The translations under genes and the position numbers were made by a program. A stretch of DNA of 5,322 nucleotides from an uncultured Phycisphaerales bacterium (GTDB lineage Bacteria > Planctomycetota > Phycisphaerae > WQYP01), in the NCBI GenBank assembly GCA_937901265.1, contig CALCHA010000009.1, forward strand, positions 1-5,322. Reading direction: 5' to 3'. The notes beneath the pieces are model-generated. The model did no database searches and was not told the DNA's origin. It worked only from the letters and a program-made list of their open reading frames with translations. Shown piece by piece: positions 1-5,322 of the stretch. How positions within the stretch are numbered: position 1 is the first letter of the stretch; each line of letters opens with the position of its first letter.

Positions 1-1832
1 TCGCCCCCACCATCGTCGAAGGCATCGGCATGGTCGCCGCATTGCCCAACACCGGCAGCAGCGACATGCCCCCCAACGTCCGCGAAATGCTCCTCGACAA
101 CCTCTACAACACCATGCACGCCGGTTCTTACATCCAAGGCACCCAGAACATCTCGCCCGAACGCATCCTCGCCTCCGGCCAGGTCGCCGCCGTCGAAATC
201 CGCGGCATCATCCCCGCCCTGGCCCGCCGCGGCTCCACGTTTGACGTCATGGTCGCCTCCCTGCCCAATACCGGGACCACCTCCCTGGCCAATGGCCTGC
301 TGTGGACGACGGAGCTCAAACTCGCCGGCACGGCCATGGAGTCCCACTCCATCGCCCTGGCGCGCGGGCCCGTGTTCATTCCCGGCGCTGTCGAGGGGGC
401 CGCCGGATCCTCTCCCGCCGGAAACGTCCCCGACATCGCCACCCGCAAGGTCCTGCGGTCAGGTCGCGTCGTCGGCGGCGGCATCGTCACCGAAGAGCGG
501 CCCATCCAGCTGCAGCTCTACAGCCCCGGCCTCGGGAAGGCACAGGTCCTCGAGCGGGCCATCAACGCCAAGTTCCCTGGCATCGACAAAGCCGCGTCCG
601 CCGACAATGATTCCACCATCACCCTGACGGTTCCCCCCAACTACACCACCCGCCCCGCCGAATTTATCGACCTCATCAAGCACATCTATCTCCGCCAGGA
701 CGTCCCGGGTTTCAATCAGCAGAAGGCCGCCGAACTGATCCGCGATCTCGCCGATCCCCATGCCCCGCACCGCGACCTGAGCATCGCCCTCCAGACGCTC
801 GGCCGCAGCGTGCTTCCGGACTTCATCGAGCCGCAGTACAAAAGCAGCAACCCCCTGGTGCGCTTCTGGTGCGCCCATGCCGGAGCCGCCATGCAGGATG
901 TCGGCGGCATGGTGATCCTCCAGGAATTCGTCCGCGACACTGCCAGCCCGTTCCAGCAGGAGGCCGTCGAGGCGGTCGCCACCCTCTCCCACGGCGACAC
1001 CGTCCGCGCCACCCTCGCGCTCGCCGATCTGCTCAAGAGCCCCAAACCTGAGGAACGCATCCGCGCGTATGAGGCGCTCTCGGCGATCGGTTCCCGCGCC
1101 GTCCGCCACTATGCCGTCGGTACCAATTTCTACCTGGATGTGCTCCCCTCCGACAGCCCCTCGCTGATTTATGTCTCCCAGTCGGGGGCGCAGCGCATCG
1201 CCCTCATCGGACGCCCGATCGTGCTGCCCCCCGGGGCGCTCTACATCAGCCCCGACAACCAGCTCACCGTCAACGTGATGCCGGAACCGGCAGGCCGCGC
1301 CGCCGCCCCGACGGCCCCGACGCCGGTCGTCACCGCGTCGGTCGCCGGCTCGGATGCTTCGGACGCCTCCCCCGCTTCCCCCGCCACCGCCGCCACCAAC
1401 GTCATGCTTCTCTGGCGCTCCCCTCTCACCGGCAAGACGTCCAAACTTTCCACCGGGTCGGACATCAGCCAGATCCTCGCGCGTCTTGGCTGGGCCCCCA
1501 ACCCGCGCTCACCGGACTATGATCCCGCCGCGCCCTTTATCGGGGCCTCCTACCAGCGCATCGTCGAAATGCTCGACACCATGGTCGACAACCAGCTCAT
1601 CGACGCCAAGTTCATCATGCAAAAATCGTCGCCCCTGCCGATCTCCGCCATCGATCTGGTCACCGAGGGACGCCCCGAGGGTTCCACCGCCCTGCCCCCG
1701 GCCGCGACCGCCCCCGGCGTCGTGCCCACCCCACGGACCGACAACGGTGCCATCGACACCGCCCCCCTCCCGATGGAGGCCCCGGTGATGAACCCCGGCC
1801 CGAGCCTTGCCCCGCTGCCGCACGGCAACTGA
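1..1832 (+). CDS. flgI: Flagellar basal-body P-ring protein FlgI-like, 5'-truncated, with inserted helical repeats
   Basis: FlgI forms the periplasmic P ring around the flagellar rod. The gene enters the window in frame at base 3, so its true start and signal peptide are missing; 609 codons remain. Numbering from the ATG at 30, FlgI landmarks are: VEGIGMVAALPNTGS (just before and after residue 1), GQVAAVEIRGIIPALARRG (50-68), FDVMVASLPNTGTTSLANG (71-89), and GRVVGGGIVTEERPIQLQL (145-163), followed by an AINAKFPG segment. A strand-turn stretch at 378-416 (SLIYVSQSGAQRI to QLTVNV) and the end at 456-531 (with SDISQILARLGWAP and YQRIVEMLDTMVDNQLIDAKF) resemble the C-terminal parts of ordinary FlgI. 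Between them, 228-375 is an alpha-helical HEAT-like block absent from E. coli FlgI. Residues 417-455 are a Pro/Ala/Ser linker and 545-600 a Pro/Ala tail. It is convergent with the PDZ gene. The family call is from recalled motif similarity; the insertion boundaries are estimates. Confidence 0.85.
   Translation, partial: APTIVEGIGMVAALPNTGSSDMPPNVREMLLDNLYNTMHAGSYIQGTQNISPERILASGQVAAVEIRGIIPALARRGSTFDVMVASLPNTGTTSLANGLLWTTELKLAGTAMESHSIALARGPVFIPGAVEGAAGSSPAGNVPDIATRKVLRSGRVVGGGIVTEERPIQLQLYSPGLGKAQVLERAINAKFPGIDKAASADNDSTITLTVPPNYTTRPAEFIDLIKHIYLRQDVPGFNQQKAAELIRDLADPHAPHRDLSIALQTLGRSVLPDFIEPQYKSSNPLVRFWCAHAGAAMQDVGGMVILQEFVRDTASPFQQEAVEAVATLSHGDTVRATLALADLLKSPKPEERIRAYEALSAIGSRAVRHYAVGTNFYLDVLPSDSPSLIYVSQSGAQRIALIGRPIVLPPGALYISPDNQLTVNVMPEPAGRAAAPTAPTPVVTASVAGSDASDASPASPATAATNVMLLWRSPLTGKTSKLSTGSDISQILARLGWAPNPRSPDYDPAAPFIGASYQRIVEMLDTMVDNQLIDAKFIMQKSSPLPISAIDLVTEGRPEGSTALPPAATAPGVVPTPRTDNGAIDTAPLPMEAPVMNPGPSLAPLPHGN
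711..1151 (+). other. HEAT-like helical repeat segment within the FlgI-like protein
   Basis: This stretch encodes roughly residues 228-375 (ATG at 30 as residue 1). It is made of successive amphipathic helices: AAELIRDLADPHAPHRDLSI, ALQTLGRSVLPDFIEPQY, LVRFWCAHAGAAMQDVGGMV, PFQQEAVEAVATLSHGD, TVRATLALADLLKSPKPEER and IRAYEALSAIGSRAVRHYA. The pattern of a helix, a short Pro/Asp turn and an Ala/Leu-rich helix of about 30-35 residues per unit is typical of HEAT-type repeats, usually protein-protein interaction surfaces. It sits between segments that resemble the middle and C-terminal parts of FlgI, so it reads as an insertion rather than a tail. The HEAT assignment is by pattern only. Confidence 0.55.
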
Positions 1833-1922
1833 CGGGACAACGAACGACAACCATCCTGTGCGTTCAAGCGAAGCCGCGGGAGCGTGCGCAGCACTCGTTC
1901 ATCCCCCGCGCACCCGTCGGCA
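1833..1922. other. Convergent intergenic gap, possible stem without U-tract
   Basis: This 90-base gap separates the stop of the FlgI-like gene (TGA 1830-1832) from the stop of the PDZ gene (1923-1925 on the minus strand). Arms CGCGGG (1875-1880) and CCCGCG (1905-1910) can pair and enclose a small GTGC-gca-GCAC hairpin (1884-1894). There is no run of T on either side, so a classical intrinsic terminator is not supported. The structure could still help end transcription from either direction, for example with Rho. No open reading frame or promoter is convincing here. Confidence 0.25.
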
Positions 1923-3287
1923 TCATGGGGCATCCAGCGGCAAATCCAGCTTCATTTCCTTGCCGTTGCGGAAAATCCCCATCGGTACGCTGCCGGAGCG
2001 CGTGGCCAGATCCATCTGAATCTGCGGCAACTGGTTGATGGGCCGCCCGTCGATCGAGACGACGATGTCATTGGGCTGCAGTCCGGCCCGGGCAGCGGGG
2101 GAATTGGGGGCGACGGCATCGACGCGGGCGGCGTCGCGCGGGTTCCGCGGCGGGCTGTTGGGCATGGCCACCCGGGAGTAGCGAACGCCCAGCTCACGCG
2201 GGGTGACGTCCTTGCCGTTCTTCACGATCCACTGAATGTCCCGCTGCAATTGCTCCAGCGGCAGCGCGAAGCGGCCCCATCCCAACGCCGCAAGGCGGCC
2301 CTGGTCGTCGAAGACAAACGAACCGCCGCGGTCATCCCCGGCAAACAGCGGAATCCGATCATCCACCGCACGCTTGCCAAATTTCGCCGGTGCCACCACC
2401 CATCCGGTGGCTCCAGAGGTGGCACCGATGGACAGCAGAAGCGCCCCCGCGGGGGGGCGACCTTCGGCCAGCGGGACCGGCCGGGCGATCTCGGGTTTGT
2501 CGAGTTGGATGATGGTGTAGCCGCGCTGCGGCTGGGTGCCGATGAACCGGGCGGTGGTTTCGATGCCGTCAGGGCCGGTGACCTTGAGCGATTCGGGCTG
2601 GGCCTCGCGGAGCAGGGCGGTCAGAACGATGGCGGTACCTTTGTCGTCGATGACGATTCCGTAGAGGTCCCCCGTGACGCCGGCGCGGACGGCGTCGATG
2701 CGGAACAGCAGCCCGCGGAGAGCCGCCGCCTGATTGGGATCTTTGTCGGCCAGGGCGCTAATCTGCTGTTCGACGAAGCGGCGAAGTTGCGCCGGGTTGC
2801 TCTGGGGGCCGCCGCGACCGGCGGTGTCATCCTGCGAGGGGCCGCCCGACCCGCCCAGGCCAAAGCCGCGTCGCCCGCCACCCGCGTCGCCTCGCCCCAT
2901 GCCGCGTAAGTCGCCGGCACCGCCCCCACCCAATCCGCCGCCATTGCCGCCGCGCGGAGGCCCACCGCCGCGCCGCCCGCCGCCCCCTCCTGTCGGCCGC
3001 GTGCCATCGATGCTGGGATCGTCCGTGCTCTGGCTTCTTCGCCAGTCCTGGTACGCTCCGCGCATCGGGGCGGGAAGCATGGCCGCGGGGCTCTGATCGA
3101 TGTGTACCCGGATCAGCGACTGCTCGATCCGCCCATAGAGTTGGCCGGTGGCCTGGGAAAATTGGTCGACCGGGGATCCCCCAACGGAGCCGGCGCTCAC
3201 CCGTGGCCCCACTTGCGCGAACGCCGAGGCCGCGCCCAGTGCCGCCAGAACGCCCGCCACCATCCACTTGTGTCCTGCAGAGATCAC
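1923..3287 (-). CDS. Exported HtrA-like PDZ protein, probable catalytically dead (pseudoprotease)
   Basis: This 454-residue protein starts at GTG 3287-3285, 32 bases after the anti-sigma stop and 10 bases after a GGGAG site. The start was chosen because it gives a signal peptide with charge (HK at 6-7), hydrophobic core VAGVLAALGAASAFA and likely cleavage AFA|Q at 24/25. The ATG at 3263 (AGGA 9 bases upstream) is an alternative, but its leader would lack positive charge. Order: signal peptide; helical segment 40-85; Gly/Arg-rich low-complexity region 97-161; trypsin-like beta core about 205-355; PDZ domain about 366-450 (VDAVAPNSPAARAGLQPNDI, then VVSIDGRPI). The core keeps HtrA landmarks (YGIVIDDKG, GGSFVFDDQGRLAALGW), but the His, Asp and Ser positions appear to hold Leu226, Gly256 and Arg320. 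It is the last gene of the sigma/anti-sigma operon, suggesting a periplasmic sensing or binding role. The fold call is moderately sure; the role is inferred. Confidence 0.8.
   Translation of the reverse strand: MISAGHKWMVAGVLAALGAASAFAQVGPRVSAGSVGGSPVDQFSQATGQLYGRIEQSLIRVHIDQSPAAMLPAPMRGAYQDWRRSQSTDDPSIDGTRPTGGGGGRRGGGPPRGGNGGGLGGGGAGDLRGMGRGDAGGGRRGFGLGGSGGPSQDDTAGRGGPQSNPAQLRRFVEQQISALADKDPNQAAALRGLLFRIDAVRAGVTGDLYGIVIDDKGTAIVLTALLREAQPESLKVTGPDGIETTARFIGTQPQRGYTIIQLDKPEIARPVPLAEGRPPAGALLLSIGATSGATGWVVAPAKFGKRAVDDRIPLFAGDDRGGSFVFDDQGRLAALGWGRFALPLEQLQRDIQWIVKNGKDVTPRELGVRYSRVAMPNSPPRNPRDAARVDAVAPNSPAARAGLQPNDIVVSIDGRPINQLPQIQMDLATRSGSVPMGIFRNGKEMKLDLPLDAP
2805..2999 (-). other. Gly/Arg-rich low-complexity linker in the PDZ protein
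   Basis: Residues about 97-161 of the PDZ protein are dominated by Gly and Arg, with motifs such as GGGGGRRGGGPPRGGNGGG and later RGMGRGDAGGGRRGFG. On the DNA this appears as a CCG/CGC-rich stretch. The segment lies between the exported N-terminal part and the trypsin-like core and is expected to be disordered and positively charged. Such a linker could act as a flexible tether or could bind a polyanionic envelope component; nothing in the sequence decides between these. Confidence 0.8.
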
Positions 3288-3297
3288 GCCCGCGGCA

Positions 3298-3302
3298 CTC
3301 CC
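3298..3302 (-). promoter_or_regulatory. Ribosome binding site favouring the GTG start of the PDZ protein
   Basis: GGGAG on the minus strand, 10 bases before GTG 3287 and within the 32-base gap after the anti-sigma stop. A competing AGGA (3276-3273) lies 9 bases before the ATG at 3263. The GTG is preferred because only that start gives the signal peptide positively charged residues. Confidence 0.45.
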
Positions 3303-3319
3303 GTAAAACGTCTGAGAAA

Positions 3320-3937
3320 TCAGAATGAACCTTCCTGGCTCAAGGTCATCGACTCTTCGGGGTTGGTCGTCTGGCTCACTGACGCCAACTGGCCGCCCTG
3401 CCGCGATTCCATATCGGTGACAAACAAATCGACATCCGCGGAATTGGCGAACTGGCGTACCTGTGGCTCGCCGAGGCTGTTCCAATAGAGGACCGTGTAG
3501 GGGTTGTCCGGCGCCACGTGCATCGCGACCCTATTGGCCGGGATCGGGGTGGGGGTGGGCGCCAGCTTCACCGAAGCGGTGGTGCGACCGATCGCAAAGG
3601 CACCCACCATCAGCAGCGCCGCCGCAGCCACCGCAGACAAGCGGCGCACCCACGGGAGGTAACCGATGCGCCCCACGGGGCCCGCCTCGCCGCGGGCCAT
3701 CGCCAGAAGCGCTTCGGCCGCGGCATGCGCCTCGCTGTCGGAGGGCAGGTAGCAGGCGAACGCCGCAGCCCGCGTCGCACGGTCGGCCCGTGTCGCCGCC
3801 AGCAGTCGCGCCGCCACCGGATCGGCCGCCAGCGACGCTTCGACCTGGGCCTTCGCCGTCGGCGAAAGCCCATCGTCAAGATACTCGTCGAGCACCCCGC
3901 GCGGCAGGGGGTTGAACGGAAGATTGGAAGCGCTCAT
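3320..3937 (-). CDS. Anti-sigma-factor-like single-pass membrane protein
   Basis: This 205-residue protein follows the ECF sigma gene with an ATGA overlap (start ATG 3937-3935, sigma TGA 3936-3934), so translation is probably coupled; a GAGGA site sits 6 bases upstream. The cytoplasmic N-terminus (1-95) is helical and contains LPRGVLDEYLDDGLSPTAKA, then EASLAADPVAARLLAATRADRA, a layout seen in anti-sigma domains (short helix, 'L..YLDG.L' type helix, acidic/Ala helices). One membrane segment lies at about 100-117 (LSAVAAAALLMVGAFAIG), followed by a Pro/Thr-rich stalk and a periplasmic tail of about 75 residues (to 205) with no recognised domain. No HxxxCxxC zinc motif is present; the only cysteine is Cys62. 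The anti-sigma role rests mainly on topology and gene order. It would hold the sigma factor inactive at the membrane until a signal releases it. Confidence 0.7.
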   Translation of the reverse strand: MSASNLPFNPLPRGVLDEYLDDGLSPTAKAQVEASLAADPVAARLLAATRADRATRAAAFACYLPSDSEAHAAAEALLAMARGEAGPVGRIGYLPWVRRLSAVAAAALLMVGAFAIGRTTASVKLAPTPTPIPANRVAMHVAPDNPYTVLYWNSLGEPQVRQFANSADVDLFVTDMESRQGGQLASVSQTTNPEESMTLSQEGSF

Positions 3938-4566
3938 GGCTTATCCTCATCGCCGCTCGCCGGCGGCGGGTTGTGCGGATCAGCGGAAGACGCCGACCGC
4001 TTTTTGGGCAGGCCCAGCGTGGGCACACCCGGTTTCTTAAGATCATCCTCGGCCATTTGGCCCAGGAGCCTTGCCCTGGCCCGATGCAGCCAGGTTTTCA
4101 CCTGCGCCTCGGAGGCGGAAAGGAGCCCTGCGATTTCCTTGTACGCCAGCTCCTGCTGCTCACGAAGCACCAGGGCCTGCCGCCAGGAATCAGGGAGCGC
4201 TTCAATGCGCGCCCGCATGATCGCCGTGGTCTCCGCGCTCATGGCGCGCTCCGCGGGATCCTGTTCCGCGCCCAGCGAGTCGCTCAATGCCTCATCCGCA
4301 TCCAAAGAGTGACCAAGCTTGCGCCGGCGGCAACTGATGACGTTGCGCGCCACGGACTTGGCCATCAGACTCCAGCCGCCGTCCGACCAGTCATACGACA
4401 TCCGCTGCCGAAAGAGCTTCAGCAAGGCGTCCTGGACCAGGTCCTCCGGACTTTTGGAATCGCGCGTCGGGGCACCGAGCATCGCGCGGGCAAGGGCGAT
4501 CAGGCGGCCCATGTTGGCATGGACGGCGGCCTCGAAAAGCATATCTGCCGGCTGCTGGCCTGCCAT
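3934..4566 (-). CDS. ECF-family RNA polymerase sigma factor
   Basis: This 210-residue protein directs RNA polymerase to a specific promoter set. Region sigma2 spans about 12-84: a helix around MGRLIALARAMLG, the core-binding stretch SPEDLVQDALLKLFRQ (39-54) and WSLMAKSVARNVISCRRRK (65-83), which corresponds to the -10 recognition helices. After a short acidic linker (88-107), region sigma4 spans about 117-170, with ALPDSWRQALVLREQQEL and the helix-turn-helix AYKEIAGLLSASEAQVKTWL followed by HRARARL, which reads the -35 element. There is no sigma1.1 or sigma3 region, as expected for the ECF class. The last ~40 residues form a hydrophilic Lys/Pro/Ser-rich tail longer than usual. The ATG at 4566 is preceded by AAGGGAA with AGGG 6 bases away. 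It is the first gene of a three-gene unit with its likely anti-sigma partner. Confidence 0.92.
   Translation of the reverse strand: MAGQQPADMLFEAAVHANMGRLIALARAMLGAPTRDSKSPEDLVQDALLKLFRQRMSYDWSDGGWSLMAKSVARNVISCRRRKLGHSLDADEALSDSLGAEQDPAERAMSAETTAIMRARIEALPDSWRQALVLREQQELAYKEIAGLLSASEAQVKTWLHRARARLLGQMAEDDLKKPGVPTLGLPKKRSASSADPHNPPPASGDEDKP
3944..3948 (-). promoter_or_regulatory. Ribosome binding site of the anti-sigma-like gene
   Basis: GAGGA on the minus strand, 6 bases before the ATG at 3937 and inside the last codons of the sigma gene. It confirms the start that overlaps the sigma stop as ATGA and supports coupled translation of the pair. Confidence 0.7.
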
Positions 4567-4570
4567 CAGG

Positions 4571-4577
4571 TTCCCTT
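4571..4577 (-). promoter_or_regulatory. Ribosome binding site of the ECF sigma gene
   Basis: AAGGGAA on the minus strand, with the AGGG core 6 bases before the ATG at 4566. It supports this start codon over later ones in the same frame. Confidence 0.7.
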
Positions 4578-4614
4578 GGCCCGTCAGAGGGTAAAACGCA
4601 CCATAGCGGCGGAA

Positions 4615-4640
4615 GTTACGGGGGCGACAACGGCGATTCC
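4615..4640 (-). promoter_or_regulatory. Possible ECF-type promoter upstream of the sigma operon
   Basis: Read on the minus strand, GGAATC (4640-4635) and CGTAAC (4620-4615) are separated by 14 bases. ECF sigma factors commonly recognise a GGAA-type -35 and a CGT-type -10 about 15-17 bases apart and often transcribe their own operon. The element lies about 50 bases before the sigma start. A housekeeping-like pair in the same gap, TTGTCG and TATGGT, is poorly spaced (19 bases). The match is short and untested against other sites. Confidence 0.3.
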
Positions 4641-4649
4641 GCCATTGCC
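4626..4649 (-). other. 10-bp hairpin between alaC-like gene and sigma gene
   Basis: On the minus-strand transcript GGCAATGGCG (4649-4640) pairs with CGCCGTTGTC (4635-4626) across the tetraloop GAAT; two of the ten pairs are G-U. No U-run follows, so it is not a standard terminator. It could attenuate read-through from the aminotransferase gene, protect an RNA end, or be chance. It overlaps the possible -35 element at 4640-4635. Confidence 0.4.
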
Positions 4650-4704
4650 AAGCCCTGCTGTGAGACGCCCTTACGTGCTCCCGCCGCCGCCACGGCAGGG
4701 AGGA

Positions 4705-5322
4705 TCATCCTCCGATGATCGAGGAATTCGCCGCATCCTGCTTGGTCACCTTGTCACTTTTGCGAACATGAGCAGAGCCATTACTCTCCGCACGGTTGCT
4801 GGGACGCTGGTGCTTCTTCTTGCCGTTCAACGCGGCGTCCATCTGCCGCAGGGCTTGCTTGATGCGCTGGTCATTCTCCACCATGGCGATCCGCACGTAG
4901 CCTTCGCCGTTGGCGCCAAAGCCGGCCCCTGGCGCGATCGCCACGTCGGCATCCTCCAGCAGGCGAAAGCAAAAATCCAGCGTGCTGGGGGGCAGCGACG
5001 GGTCCGCCTGGCGCCCGAACTCGGCGAGGTGGTGGGGCGCGACTTTGGCCCACACAAACATGCTGGCCCGCGGCGTTTCGACGTCCCACCCGATCTTGCG
5101 CAGCCCCTTCACCAGAATGTCGCGCCGCTTTTCATAAATCGCGCACTGGTCGGCCACGAACTCATCGCCATGCCGCAGGGCCATGATCGAGGCGAGCTGG
5201 ATCGGGGCAAAATGGCCGTAGTCGTAGTAGCCTTTGATCGTGGAGAGCGCCCGCACCATCTCGTGGTTGCCACAGCAGAAGCCCACCCGCCAGCCGGCAA
5301 GGCGGTAAGGCTTGGACATGGT
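4705..5322 (-). CDS. alaC: AlaC-like class I/II aminotransferase, C-terminal half (5' end outside window)
   Basis: PLP-dependent transaminase, most like the glutamate-pyruvate (alanine-forming) AlaC group. The gene enters from the right edge; only the last 205 codons are present. The first residues, TMSKPYRLAGWRVGF, hold the lysine expected to form the Schiff base with PLP (codon 5311-5313), so the ATG at 5319 is internal and not a start. Further AlaC-like stretches are MVRALSTIKGYYDYGHFAPI, YEKRRDILVKGLRKIGWDVE, TPRASMFVWAKV and DVAIAPGAGFGANGEGYVRI; the Arg of GYVRIAM is the expected substrate-carboxylate binder. A loop (APHHLAEFGRQADPSLPPST) is longer than in E. coli AlaC, as recalled. The final ~40 residues (from GKKKHQRPSN) are a hydrophilic, Lys/Ser/Asn-rich tail not needed for the fold. 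It lies 138 bases upstream of the sigma gene on the same strand. Exact amino-acid specificity cannot be fixed from this half. Confidence 0.88.
   Translation of the reverse strand, partial: TMSKPYRLAGWRVGFCCGNHEMVRALSTIKGYYDYGHFAPIQLASIMALRHGDEFVADQCAIYEKRRDILVKGLRKIGWDVETPRASMFVWAKVAPHHLAEFGRQADPSLPPSTLDFCFRLLEDADVAIAPGAGFGANGEGYVRIAMVENDQRIKQALRQMDAALNGKKKHQRPSNRAESNGSAHVRKSDKVTKQDAANSSIIGG

Noticed and set aside
459..1109. Minus-strand open frame of 216 codons antisense to the FlgI-like gene
   Set aside because: The plus frame carries clear FlgI motifs; this frame shows only the mirrored composition expected from GC bias.
1875..1910. Intrinsic bidirectional terminator between the convergent genes
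   Set aside because: The outer stem is only 6 bp with a 24-base interior and no T-run on either strand, so only weak stem potential is reported.
1884..2909. Plus-strand open frame of 341 codons antisense to the PDZ gene
   Set aside because: Its product is low-complexity Gly/Arg/Asp-rich with no domain, whereas the minus strand gives a signal peptide, HtrA-like core and PDZ domain. It is a high-GC shadow frame.
3288..3485. Upstream extension of the PDZ protein to an ATG at 3485
   Set aside because: It would overlap the anti-sigma gene by about 165 bases and place the clear signal peptide in the middle of the protein.
3518..4312. Plus-strand open frame of 264 codons antisense to the sigma and anti-sigma genes
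   Set aside because: It spans two well-supported minus-strand genes and encodes an Arg/His-rich product without recognisable structure.
5317..5319. ATG near the right edge as a start of the aminotransferase
   Set aside because: It lies two residues before the expected PLP lysine of a fold that needs over 200 preceding residues; the frame stays open to the window edge.
1..5322. CRISPR arrays, tRNA or rRNA genes, insertion sequences, attachment sites
   Set aside because: No spaced direct repeats, cloverleaf-like segments, transposase motifs or terminal inverted repeats were seen on reading both strands.

Overview
The window is GC-rich with Pro/Ala/Gly/Arg-rich proteins and carries a flagellar P-ring gene with an inserted helical-repeat segment, together with an ECF sigma operon. 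This combination suggests a Gram-negative-type bacterium, most likely a Planctomycetota member (perhaps Phycisphaerae). That placement is an inference from gene style, not from a marker gene.

Layout. (1) Bases 1-1832, + strand: the 3' part of a FlgI-like flagellar P-ring protein. FlgI-type segments lie on both sides of a ~145-residue helical (HEAT-like) block, and the protein ends in a Pro/Ala-rich tail. (2) Bases 1833-1922: a short gap between convergent genes, with weak stem potential. (3) Bases 1923-4566, - strand: a compact three-gene unit read in the order ECF sigma factor (4566-3934), single-pass anti-sigma-like membrane protein (3937-3320, 4-base ATGA overlap with the sigma gene), and an exported HtrA-like protein with a C-terminal PDZ domain (3287-1923, GTG start). 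(4) Bases 4567-4704: a 138-base gap upstream of the sigma gene, with a strong ribosome binding site, a possible ECF-type promoter and a 10-bp hairpin. (5) Bases 4705-5322, - strand: the C-terminal half of an AlaC-like class I/II aminotransferase, cut by the window edge at its PLP lysine.

How the genes may work together. The sigma/anti-sigma/PDZ unit looks like a self-contained envelope signalling switch. Its most notable feature is that the HtrA-like protein keeps the fold landmarks (GGS turn, strand pattern, PDZ) but appears to have lost all three catalytic residues. It would then be a pseudoprotease that may sense or bind rather than cut. The flagellar gene and the aminotransferase appear to be unrelated neighbours. 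No RNA genes, CRISPR arrays, insertion sequences or attachment sites were seen.
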